Positions 24,827 to 32,703 of a stretch of 64,000 bases of DNA are shown piece after piece; within the stretch, counting starts at the first letter, position 1, and each line of letters opens with the position of its first letter. This DNA is from Granulicella sp. 5B5 (lineage in GTDB: Bacteria > Acidobacteriota > Terriglobia > Terriglobales > Acidobacteriaceae): the NCBI RefSeq assembly GCF_014083945.1, contig NZ_CP046444.1:3534001-3598000 (forward strand), in the 5' to 3' direction. Made by a program: the position numbers and the translations under genes. Below the pieces are notes generated by a model. The model worked only from the letters and a program-made list of their open reading frames with translations. It searched no databases and was not told the origin of the DNA.

Positions 24827-26434
24827 ATGAAATCGATTCCGCCACGGTTGTTTTTCTTTTCGTTACTTTCAACGGTATTGCAACTACTGCCGTTTCCAAT
24901 CGCTGACCCGGTTTCATCGTGGCGTAGGTATATAGCCTGGTTCTGTCTTGTCCCACTCCTTTATGCGCTCACGCGTAAAGACCGGCAACAACGGCCACTT
25001 ACCGTGTTTCAATCGGCAGTCATCGGTTATCTGTGCGGCATCGTCTGGTTCATGGGCAACTGTTACTGGATTTACCAGACGATGCACATCTACGGCCAGA
25101 TTCCCGAGTTAGTCTCCTTCGGAATACTTATTCTCTTCGCGCTCTATCTTGGTCTTTATTACGCACTGTTTGGCGGCATATTTGCCTTGCTGCGTCGCAG
25201 GCTCTCTATATCGCAGGCCCTGGGTATCACCCCATTTCTATGGGTTGCCATCGAGCTCGCCCGCGCCCGTATCACGGGTTTTCCGTGGGACTTGCTGGGC
25301 TATACGCAGGTCGATAACTCGCTGATAACACGCCTCGCGCCAGTTGGTGGCGTCATGCTGCTGAGTTTTCTCGTAGCGGCCATCAACGCGCTCTTTGCGA
25401 TAACTCTTTGCGAAGAACAGGCAAAGATACACTGGCTTCGCTTCGTGGTCATCTTGATAGGCGCCTCTTTATTGCAGGCTGGGATGCTCGTGACACCGCA
25501 GCAGGATATCAGTACCAATACTGCCGTCTTATTACAGGAAAATCTTGCGGTCGGCGCCGAAGGCCGCGACCTCAAACCCTTTCCCATTCAGGAAAAATAT
25601 AGCCAGTTCACATCTCTCAGCCTTCTTCCGCGTGTGCCTGTCAGTAAAGACGCTCGCACCTACTGGCTACCCATCGCTGCCCCGCATCCCAGCCTCATTG
25701 TCTGGCCTGAGGCCCCAGCCGATTTCTTCACCAGCGATCAAGTCTTTCGCGCCGAGCTTGGCTCCCTCGCCCGCACCGCAGACGCTCCGGTGATCGCTGG
25801 CAGCGTTGGCATCGACTTGGACCCGGCCGCAGCCAGCGGCTATCACGAGTTCGGCTCTGCGGCCATCTTCGATCCTTCCGGCAACTACATCGGCCGCTAC
25901 GACAAGATCCACCGCGTCCCATGGGGCGAGTACGTCCCCTACAAACAGTTCTTCGCCTTCGCGGGCCGCCTCACCAGCGGCGTCGGCGACATGGAAGCCG
26001 GCACCGAGCACAAAGTCTTCAACCTCGGCGGACACCCCACCGGCATCTTCATCTGTTACGAGTCCATCTTCGGTGACGAGGTCCGCCAGTTCGTCCTCAA
26101 CGGCGCGCAGGTGCTCGTCAACATCTCAGATGATGGCTGGTACGGCGACAGCGGCGCGCCCTGGCAGCATCTCGACATGGCCCGCATGCGCGCCATCGAG
26201 AACGATCGTTGGCTCCTCCGCGACACCAATACCGGCATCACCACAGCCATTGATCCGCACGGTCGCGGTGACTTCCTCACCCCACGGCACGTCCGTTCAG
26301 CCTTCGCCTTCGCATACAGTTATCGCACCGGGACGACCTTCTACACGCAACACGGCGACTGGTTCGCATGGTTATGCACCGTCATCACTCTTTGCGTCGC
26401 ATCGCTTGCACTCATCCGCAAGCGAACCAGCTAG
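24827..26434 (+). CDS. lnt: Apolipoprotein N-acyltransferase
   Basis: 535 residues from the ATG at 24827 (MKSIPPRLFFF); the frame is open far upstream but only as a shadow. Several N-terminal membrane helices (about 1-230) are followed by a nitrilase-like domain with the catalytic triad visible: E in VWPEAPADF, K in YDKIHRVPWGEYVP, C in FICYESIFG. It transfers the third acyl chain onto lipoproteins at the inner membrane. The 5' third is far less GC-rich than the rest: hand counts give 42% and 48% GC on two 60-base lines (24841, 25081) against 65% at 25981. It ends 9 bases before prfB. Confidence 0.92.
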   Translation: MKSIPPRLFFFSLLSTVLQLLPFPIADPVSSWRRYIAWFCLVPLLYALTRKDRQQRPLTVFQSAVIGYLCGIVWFMGNCYWIYQTMHIYGQIPELVSFGILILFALYLGLYYALFGGIFALLRRRLSISQALGITPFLWVAIELARARITGFPWDLLGYTQVDNSLITRLAPVGGVMLLSFLVAAINALFAITLCEEQAKIHWLRFVVILIGASLLQAGMLVTPQQDISTNTAVLLQENLAVGAEGRDLKPFPIQEKYSQFTSLSLLPRVPVSKDARTYWLPIAAPHPSLIVWPEAPADFFTSDQVFRAELGSLARTADAPVIAGSVGIDLDPAAASGYHEFGSAAIFDPSGNYIGRYDKIHRVPWGEYVPYKQFFAFAGRLTSGVGDMEAGTEHKVFNLGGHPTGIFICYESIFGDEVRQFVLNGAQVLVNISDDGWYGDSGAPWQHLDMARMRAIENDRWLLRDTNTGITTAIDPHGRGDFLTPRHVRSAFAFAYSYRTGTTFYTQHGDWFAWLCTVITLCVASLALIRKRTS

Positions 26435-26443
26435 AATAAAAAC

Positions 26444-27572
26444 ATGTTGAGTGATCTTGAATTCTCTTACTCCCCGGTCCGTGAGAAGGTGCGCGAGCTG
26501 CGGGAGTATCTTTGACGCCCCTCGCCTGAAGGCCGAACTGGCCACCCTCGAAGTCAAAATCTCTGACCCATCCGTCTGGGCCGATGCTGCTAAATCGCAG
26601 CCGCTCATGCGCGAGCGCAAGCGTCTCGAAACGCTGCTCGCCGACGACGCCGAGCTCGCTCGCCGCTCCGATGACATCGAAGCCTACTTCGAGCTCGCCC
26701 GCGAAGGCGAGAACACCGAGCCGGACCTCGCCCGCGAGATTCCCGCGCTTGTAGCCTTCGCCGATGCGCTCGAGTCCAAGACCATGCTCTCCGGCGAGAC
26801 CGACGCGCTCAACGCCATCGTCACCGTGCACCCCGGCGCCGGCGGCACCGAGTCCCAGGACTGGGCCGAGATGCTCATGCGCATGTACATCCGCTGGGGC
26901 GAGCGCCAGGGATTCAAGGTCGAGATCAACGAAATCCAGGACGGCGACGAAGCCGGCATCAAATCAGCCACCTTCACCATCACCGGTGAGTTCGCATTCG
27001 GCCTGCTCTCCGGAGAAACCGGCGTCCATCGCCTCGTCCGCATCTCCCCCTTCGACTCCGCCAAGCGTCGTCACACCAGCTTTGCCTCCGTCTTCGTCTC
27101 GCCTGAAATCGACGACACCATCGTCATCGACATCAAGCCCGAAGACCTCCGCATCGACACCTACCGCTCCGGCGGCAAGGGCGGTCAGCACGTCAACACC
27201 ACCGACTCCGCTGTGCGCATCACGCACCTTCCCACTGGCCTTGTCACAGGCTGTCAGAACGAGCGTTCGCAGCACAAAAACAAGGACCGCGCCATGAAGA
27301 TGATGCGCTCCAAGCTCTACGAGTACGAGCTCGACAAAAAGAAAGCCATCAGCCGCAAGCTCGAAGACTCCAAGCTCGACATCAAGTTCGGCTCGCAGAT
27401 CCGCAGCTACGTCCTGCAGCCCTATCGTATGGCGAAGGACCTCCGCACCCGCGTCGAAGTGGGTGACGTGGATCGCGTCCTCGATGGCGACCTCGACCCC
27501 TTTATCCGCGGCTATCTGCGCATGCGCCGCGAAGGCAATATCCCCGCGCCGGTCGCCGACGATATTGAGTGA
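26444..27572 (+). CDS. prfB: Peptide chain release factor 2, with programmed +1 frameshift
   Basis: Zero-frame reading from the ATG at 26444 gives 23 residues (starting MLSDLEFSYSP) and then UGA at 26513; shifting +1 at CUU-UGA-C continues as DAPRLKAELATLEVKI to 27572, total about 375 residues, the normal RF2 size. RF2 landmarks are present: the SPF stop-codon tripeptide in RISPFDSAKRRHTS and the GGQ catalytic motif in GGKGGQHVNTTDSAVR. It releases peptides at UGA and UAA. A start within the main frame at 26451 would lack the conserved N-terminal helix. Directly downstream of lnt. Confidence 0.95.
26498..26516 (+). promoter_or_regulatory. prfB autoregulatory frameshift site
   Basis: CTG CGG GAG TAT CTT TGA C: the slippery CUU codon precedes an in-frame UGA followed by C, and a Shine-Dalgarno-like CGGGAG sits 3 bases upstream of the slip codon, as in the E. 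coli prfB site. Low RF2 lets ribosomes slip and make RF2. Confidence 0.92.
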
Positions 27573-27672
27573 CATCTGTCAGGTTTTCTGCTGACAATCG
27601 ACACTGTAACTCCTCCGCCGCACACGTCATACTCACTTCATGGCAGACCGAATCCGCGCCAGCGAGGTGACC

Positions 27673-28410
27673 ATGGCAACGCAGCAGTCCAGTAAGCCCA
27701 ATTATGGTGTCGATGCTCCCGGCGTCCTGCGCAATCTCTTTCTGGTTGGCGGCGGGGCGTTGTTGCTCAGCTTTTTTGTGCCGCATACAGTGCATCTCGG
27801 CGCAGTCGTTGACTTCCGTAGTTCGTTGCGCTGGACCGGCGGATGGTTCGTGTTCTCGAGCGCTCTCTTTCTCTTGTATGTGAAATACGGCAAGTTCCAG
27901 CATCGCGACTTCATGCTGTCGCTCTACAACTGGCGCGGCAACGAGCAGGTCCTCGATGTAGGTTGTGGGCGCGGGCTGTTGCTGGCCGGTGCGGCAAAGC
28001 ATCTCACCACCGGCCACGCTACCGGCCTCGACATCTGGTCGAACGTCGATATGGGAGGCAACTCGGAGGCCGCCACGCTGCACAATCTCCAGCTCGAAGG
28101 CGTCTCCCAGCGCTGCTCACTCGTCAGCGAAGACGCTCAGCAGATGCCTTTCCCCGACGACAGCTTCGATGTCGTCGTCTCCAATCTCTGCCTGCACAAT
28201 ATCTACGATCGCTCCGCGCGGCTGCGTGCGCTCCACCAGATCGTCCGCGTGCTCAAGCCCGGAGGCATTGCCCTCATCTCCGACTACAAACTCACCGGCG
28301 AGTATGCTGCCGAGTTCACCGACGCCGGACTCATCGTCCAACGCCGGTGGGGAAGCATTCTGACAACCTTCCCACCCCTGCGTGTGGTCATCGCCCGCAA
28401 GCCTGTTTAG
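27673..28410 (+). CDS. Membrane-anchored SAM-dependent methyltransferase
   Basis: 245 residues from the ATG at 27673, which has GAGGTG just upstream; an earlier in-frame ATG at 27640 has no such site. Two hydrophobic segments (about 18-35 and 52-68) precede a class I methyltransferase domain: VLDVGCGRGLLLAGAAKHL (motif I), SEDAQQMPFPDDSFDVVVSNLCLHNI (motifs II-IV), VLKPGGIALISDY (motif V). It resembles UbiE/phospholipid methyltransferase relatives; a membrane lipid substrate would fit the anchors but is inference. Its stop interlocks with the convergent gene. Confidence 0.85.
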   Translation: MATQQSSKPNYGVDAPGVLRNLFLVGGGALLLSFFVPHTVHLGAVVDFRSSLRWTGGWFVFSSALFLLYVKYGKFQHRDFMLSLYNWRGNEQVLDVGCGRGLLLAGAAKHLTTGHATGLDIWSNVDMGGNSEAATLHNLQLEGVSQRCSLVSEDAQQMPFPDDSFDVVVSNLCLHNIYDRSARLRALHQIVRVLKPGGIALISDYKLTGEYAAEFTDAGLIVQRRWGSILTTFPPLRVVIARKPV

Positions 28411-29126
28411 TTGCTGTGCTCTTCCAGCCAGCGATGCAACCAGCTCAAATGCAGGTCCAACCGTATCGACGTGTAGCTGATGATCTCGTGCATCATCCGC
28501 TGCGCCATATCCAGGTCATCAATGTGCCCCAGCCGCGCCCTCGGTGACGTATATACCGTCAGCCCCACACGTTTGCACAGCAGCGCAATCCGAAACAGGT
28601 GCGTGCCGTCGCTCACCACCACAATCGTGTGGAAGTGCCGCTGCTCGGCGATCTCCTTCAGGCTGTGCACCTGCTCTTCGGTATCCACGGACTTCGTCTC
28701 CGCGATGATTTGGTCAAACGGCACGCCATTCGCCAGCAGATAATCACGTCCCACACCACCCTCAGTCCTGCCCGAGTCCTTGTTCTGTCCGCCACCCAGC
28801 GTAATGATCACCGGAGCAATCTCGCGGTCATACAGAGCCACCGCCTTGTCCAGCCGCGCATGCAGCACCGGCGAAGGCCGTCCCCCATACTCCGCCGCCC
28901 CAAACACCGCGATCGCATCGGCGCGCTGCGCATGGTCGATCGTCGCTGTCGCCTCAATCTGCCGGTAGACCCAAACCGTCCACCCCACTGCCACCAGCAG
29001 CAGTACCAGCACCGTCCAACGCAGCAGCCGCCCCACGAGTCCTGGCTGGCTCGTTGAAGTCTTCTGTCGGTTGAAGAGTTTGCCCATGCCGTATGTGATG
29101 CCTGTCCCTAGTATGAGGGCACACAT
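28407..29126 (-). CDS. DUF218 / SanA-YdcF-ElyC family membrane protein
   Basis: 239 residues. One transmembrane segment (about 36-52, WTVLVLLLVAVGWTVWV) then the DUF218 domain: ADAIAVFGAAEYGGRPSPVLHARLDKAVALY, ITLGGGQN, GVGRDYLLANGVP, ETKSVDTEEQVHSL, VVVSDGTHLFRIALLCKRVG. Relatives (SanA, ElyC) affect envelope integrity and peptidoglycan or lipid-carrier metabolism; biochemical activity is unsettled. The start could also be the ATG at 29087. It follows tsaC by 35 bases on the same strand. Confidence 0.87.
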   Translation of the reverse strand: MCALILGTGITYGMGKLFNRQKTSTSQPGLVGRLLRWTVLVLLLVAVGWTVWVYRQIEATATIDHAQRADAIAVFGAAEYGGRPSPVLHARLDKAVALYDREIAPVIITLGGGQNKDSGRTEGGVGRDYLLANGVPFDQIIAETKSVDTEEQVHSLKEIAEQRHFHTIVVVSDGTHLFRIALLCKRVGLTVYTSPRARLGHIDDLDMAQRMMHEIISYTSIRLDLHLSWLHRWLEEHSN

Positions 29127-29161
29127 CCAAACAATCCAGTCACCTGAGGTGGAAGCCTGGC

Positions 29162-29806
29162 CTACCGTTGCAGCGTCAGTGCAATCTCATGCGTCGGGAT
29201 AGCGCCCTCGCGCAGAATCATCCAGGAGTTTCCGCCACCGCTCAGGTCCACAATCGTCGTTGCGACGTTGCGTGCCGTCGGGCCGCCGTCCACAATCAGC
29301 GGCAGCTTGTCCGCGAACTGTTCGCGCACGCAGGCGGCATAGGTACACTCCGGCAGCCCGCGCAGGTTCGCGGAGGTCGCCGTTATCGGCAGCCCCAGCG
29401 CACTCACCACCGCTCTGCAGATCGACGCCTCCGGCACGCGCAGCGCCACGTTGCCCGTGTTGGCCGTCACACGCAGAGGCAGCTTGCTGCCGGCCTTCAC
29501 CACAATCGTCAGCGGCCCTGGCCAGAACCGCTCTGCCAGCCGGTCGAACGCGCTGTCGATGTTCCGCGCCAGTTCATAAGCCTGTGCCACATCTGCGATC
29601 AGCAACGACAGCGGCTTGTGTTTCGCGCGCGTCTTCAGCTCGTAGATGCGCTCCACCGCGCGCAGGTTCACCGGGTCGACAGCGAGCCCATAGAACGTGT
29701 CCGTCGGCAGCGCTACCACATCGCCACGTTGCAGCGACTCCACCACCTGCCCCACTAGGTGCGGTTCAGGTTCATCCGGATGAATCTTCAGAAGATCGGC
29801 GATCAA
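29162..29806 (-). CDS. L-threonylcarbamoyladenylate synthase (TsaC/Sua5/YciO)
   Basis: 214 residues. Typical YrdC-domain sequence: LQRGDVVALPTDTFYGLAVDP near 28-48, KTRAKHKPLSLLIAD, FWPGPLTIVVKA, NVALRVPE and GLPITATSANLRGLPECTYA. It lacks the extra Sua5 domain, so it is the short TsaC form. It makes threonylcarbamoyl-AMP from threonine, bicarbonate and ATP for the tRNA t6A37 modification. YciO-type paralogs look similar, so the activity is probable rather than certain. Confidence 0.9.
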   Translation of the reverse strand: MIADLLKIHPDEPEPHLVGQVVESLQRGDVVALPTDTFYGLAVDPVNLRAVERIYELKTRAKHKPLSLLIADVAQAYELARNIDSAFDRLAERFWPGPLTIVVKAGSKLPLRVTANTGNVALRVPEASICRAVVSALGLPITATSANLRGLPECTYAACVREQFADKLPLIVDGGPTARNVATTIVDLSGGGNSWMILREGAIPTHEIALTLQR

Positions 29807-29885
29807 GCAGGCTTGCTCCTCCTCACTGACTCTATCGCATCTCGCCGCGAATATCTGCCCTCAGCCATCCGAGTACACTAACCGA

Positions 29886-30725
29886 GTGCCATTGCCCGCG
29901 CCCATCACGAGCCGCACCAACGCCCGCGTCAAGGCCCTCCGCGCAGCTTTCAGCGGAGACGCAGCGCGTCCCGGCGACCTCCTCGGTATCGAAGGCGAGC
30001 ATCTTCTCTCTGAAGCCCATCGCTCGAATCTTCCCATCGACACGATCTTCCTCCGCGAAGGCAATGAACCGGTCCTCGACCGCCCCTCACTCGCCGGTCT
30101 AACAGCAAATCACACCGTCGTCCTCAGCCGCGACGTCTTCGCCAGCACCGTCGACACAGCATCTCCACAAGGCATCGCCGCCACGCTGCTAGTTCCGCCC
30201 ATCGCCCCACGCGATCTCACGCAGCCCTTCATCCATCTCGTCCTCGAATCGCTCCAGGACCCAGGCAATCTCGGCACGCTCATCCGATCCGCAGAAGCCT
30301 TCGGCATCGCCCAAATCTTTCTCACGCCCGACTGCGTTAATCCCTGGAACCCCAAGACCGTCCGCGCCTCTGCCGGCTCCGTCTTCCGCATGCCCATCGT
30401 CCGCGACAAGCTCTCCAGTATCGCAACGGCATTCAGCACCGCACAGATCAAACTCTTCGCGGCAGTCGCGCAATCCACAGATGCCACACCAGCAATGGAC
30501 GTCCGCCTCATCGCCCCCTGCGCTCTTATGATTGGCAACGAAGGCGCTGGCCTCTCGGCAGAAGCCTTAGCACTCGCAAACACCCGCATCCACATCCCCT
30601 GTGCTGTCGAGTCCCTCAACGCTGCCATCGCCGGCTCGCTTCTCATGTACGAAGCCTTGCGCCAAAACACGCTTGCGGGCTCGCTCTATCCTCTATCCTC
30701 TGTCCTCGATCCCCTCTCTTCATGA
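29886..30725 (+). CDS. TrmH-family (SpoU) RNA methyltransferase
   Basis: 279 residues from a GTG start. The N-terminal substrate-binding domain has ITSRTNARVKALRAAFSG; the trefoil-knot SPOUT domain has LVLESLQDPGNLGTLIRSAEAFG, LIAPCALMIGNEGAGLS and HIPCAVESLNAAIAGSLLMYEALRQ, the three TrmH motifs. It 2'-O-methylates a ribose in tRNA or rRNA; RlmB-like rRNA or TrmH-like tRNA target not resolved. The last 13 or so residues (LYPLSSVLDPLSS) are encoded by a heptad repeat tract and are unlikely to be ancestral. Its stop overlaps the rarA start (ATGA). Confidence 0.9.
   Translation: MPLPAPITSRTNARVKALRAAFSGDAARPGDLLGIEGEHLLSEAHRSNLPIDTIFLREGNEPVLDRPSLAGLTANHTVVLSRDVFASTVDTASPQGIAATLLVPPIAPRDLTQPFIHLVLESLQDPGNLGTLIRSAEAFGIAQIFLTPDCVNPWNPKTVRASAGSVFRMPIVRDKLSSIATAFSTAQIKLFAAVAQSTDATPAMDVRLIAPCALMIGNEGAGLSAEALALANTRIHIPCAVESLNAAIAGSLLMYEALRQNTLAGSLYPLSSVLDPLSS
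30683..30720 (+). repeat. Heptad pyrimidine repeat tract (copy 1)
   Basis: CTCTATC CTCTATC CTCTGTC CTCGATC CCCTCTC: five near-identical 7-base units ending 1-2 bases before the rarA ATG and encoding the C-terminus of the TrmH-family protein. Related tracts are at 32665, 36901, 39403 and 55691. Confidence 0.8.
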
Positions 30726-32053
30726 GCCTCTTCGCCCCCAACCCGGAGCCGACCAGCACCACACGCCAGCGCGCCCCGCTTGCCGAGCGCATGCGCCCGC
30801 GCTCGCTCGACGAGTTCTACGGCCAGCAGCACCTCCTCGCTCCCGGCAAACCACTCCGTCTCCAGATCGAACGTGACGACTCCGCGAGCCTCATCTTCTG
30901 GGGTCCACCCGGCGTCGGCAAAACCACCCTCGCCAAAATCATCGCCAACGTCACCAGCGCCAGCTTCATCGAGTTCTCCGCCGTCCTCTCCGGCATCAAG
31001 GAGATCAAGCAGGTCATGGCCGACGCCGAGAAGGCCGCCACCTACGGCTCGCGCACCATCCTCTTCGTCGACGAGATCCACCGCTTCAACAAAGCCCAGC
31101 AGGACGCCTTCCTGCCCTACGTCGAGCGTGGCAGCATCCGCCTCATCGGGGCCACCACCGAAAACCCTAGCTTCGAGATCAACGCCGCGCTGCTCTCCCG
31201 CTGCCGCGTCTACACGCTGCAGGCACTCTCGCAGCAGGACATCCTCGCCCTCCTCACTCGTGCCCTCACCGATAGCGAACGTGGCCTCGGCGCTCTCAAT
31301 CTCACAGCAGAGGAGGGAATCCTCGAGCTCATCGCCAGCTACTCCTCCGGCGACGCGCGCAACGCCCTCAACGCCCTTGAAGTAGCCGCCAAACTTGCCG
31401 AAGGCCGTGGCGAAAAATCCCTCACCAAAGACATCGTCACCGAGGCCCTCCAGCAGCGCGTCCTCCTCTACGACAAAAAAGGCGAGCAGCACTACGACCT
31501 CATCTCCGCACTGCACAAATCCGTCCGCAACTCCGACGCCGACGCCGCGCTCTACTGGCTTGGCCGCATGTTGGCCGCCGGCGAAGACCCCATGTACGTC
31601 GCTCGCCGCGTCATCCGCATGTCCTTCGAGGACATCGGCCTCGCTGCCCCCGAAGCTCTCAATCTCTGCCTCTCCGCACGCGACGCCATGCACTTCCTCG
31701 GCTCTCCCGAAGGCGACCTCGCCCTCGCGCAGGCCGTTGTCTACCTCGCGCTCGCTCCCAAATCGAATGCTGTCTACAAGGCCTACGGCGAAGTCCTCGC
31801 GGACATCGAATCCAACCCCGCCGAACCCGTCCCGCTGCACCTGCGCAACGCCCCCACGCGCCTCATGAAAGAGCTCGACTACGGCAAGGGCTACCAGTAC
31901 GCCCACGACCTCGAACAAAAAGTTGCCGACATGCAGTGCCTCCCCGACAACCTCCGCGACCGCCGCTACTACCACCCCACCAACGAAGGCCGCGAAAAAC
32001 TCCTCGCCCAGCGCATGGAAGAGATTGCGAAAGCCAAGGTCAGAAAAGACTAG
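30722..32053 (+). CDS. rarA: Replication-associated recombination protein A (RarA/MgsA)
   Basis: 443 residues. N-terminal APLAERMRPRSLDEFYGQQHLL, Walker A GPPGVGKTTLAK (about 58-69), Walker B ILFVDEIHRFNKAQQD, sensor-1 LIGATTENPSFEIN and arginine finger SRCRVYTL; the C-terminal MgsA tetramerisation region includes SIRNSDADAALYWLGRML-like sequence and LPDNLRDRRYYHPTNEG. A clamp-loader-like AAA+ ATPase acting at stalled replication forks. Translationally coupled to the TrmH-family gene; its stop interlocks with the convergent redoxin gene. Confidence 0.95.
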   Translation: MSLFAPNPEPTSTTRQRAPLAERMRPRSLDEFYGQQHLLAPGKPLRLQIERDDSASLIFWGPPGVGKTTLAKIIANVTSASFIEFSAVLSGIKEIKQVMADAEKAATYGSRTILFVDEIHRFNKAQQDAFLPYVERGSIRLIGATTENPSFEINAALLSRCRVYTLQALSQQDILALLTRALTDSERGLGALNLTAEEGILELIASYSSGDARNALNALEVAAKLAEGRGEKSLTKDIVTEALQQRVLLYDKKGEQHYDLISALHKSVRNSDADAALYWLGRMLAAGEDPMYVARRVIRMSFEDIGLAAPEALNLCLSARDAMHFLGSPEGDLALAQAVVYLALAPKSNAVYKAYGEVLADIESNPAEPVPLHLRNAPTRLMKELDYGKGYQYAHDLEQKVADMQCLPDNLRDRRYYHPTNEGREKLLAQRMEEIAKAKVRKD

Positions 32054-32658
32054 TTCCCATACTTCACATTGCACCCATACGGACGCGTCACCGGAGTCGT
32101 CACAGCCTTCCCAGCCATCGACTCCTTCAGCGCAGCATCCAGATAGTTATGCGCGCCCTTCAGGCTCGCCGGGTCAGGAGTCGGCTGATCATCCAGCGCC
32201 CCCTCATACACCAGCCTGCCCTGCGGATCGATCACAAACACATGCGGCGTGGTCTTCGCGCCATACAGCCTGCCGATCGTGCCGCTCGGGTCGAGAATCG
32301 CAGCTGTCGGCACCGCGTGCATCTTCTCCAGGTAAGCATTCTCTTCCGGCGGCGTCACATACCCCTGCTCCCCCGGCGCGGACGAGATCACACTCAACCA
32401 CACCACGCCCTTCGCGGTCCACTCCCTCTGTAGCCGTTCCATGTTCCCGCTCAGGTAATGCTTCCGGTCATACGGACAACCCTGGTTCGCCCACTCCAGC
32501 ACCACGTACTTTCCGCGATACTGCCCCAGCGTCTCCGTCTTCCCATTCGAGTTCGTGCCCTTGAACTCCGGGGCCGCTTCCCCCGGCTTCAGCGCCCACG
32601 CACTCCCACATAGCATCGCCACACTCAACGTCGCAACCACCAGCTTCGACACGCGCAT
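32050..32658 (-). CDS. Exported thioredoxin-fold redoxin (AhpC/TSA-like)
   Basis: 202 residues. Signal peptide at about 1-22 (VVATLSVAMLCGSAWA). The thioredoxin fold reads APEFKGTNSNGKTETLGQYRGKYVVLEWANQGCPYDRKHY, with a single active-site-like cysteine (QGCPYD) rather than CxxC, and a second conserved cysteine in the C-terminal PYGCNVKY. The cis-Pro region is KTTPHVFVIDPQGRLVYEG. Probably a periplasmic thiol peroxidase-like or redox protein. It follows dsbD on the same strand across a heptad-repeat spacer, so DsbD may supply its electrons (inference). Confidence 0.85.
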   Translation of the reverse strand: MRVSKLVVATLSVAMLCGSAWALKPGEAAPEFKGTNSNGKTETLGQYRGKYVVLEWANQGCPYDRKHYLSGNMERLQREWTAKGVVWLSVISSAPGEQGYVTPPEENAYLEKMHAVPTAAILDPSGTIGRLYGAKTTPHVFVIDPQGRLVYEGALDDQPTPDPASLKGAHNYLDAALKESMAGKAVTTPVTRPYGCNVKYGN

Positions 32659-32664
32659 CGCAAC

Positions 32665-32700
32665 CTCCTCTACGCTCTACTGTCTACTCACTACTGTCTG
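32665..32700 (-). repeat. Heptad pyrimidine repeat tract (copy 2)
   Basis: CTCTACG CTCTACT GTCTACT CACTACT GTCTGCT on the + strand, between the redoxin start and the dsbD stop. Same 7-base period as copies 1, 3, 4 and 5. Because it lies between two minus-strand genes it would be transcribed as a purine-rich leader of the redoxin. Confidence 0.75.
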
Positions 32701-32703
32701 CTT

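Noticed and set aside
30686-32074. 462-residue open frame antisense to rarA
   Set aside because: Its sequence is the usual high-GC shadow (Gly/Glu/Ala/Val-rich) and shows no family motif; rarA on the other strand has every AAA+ motif.
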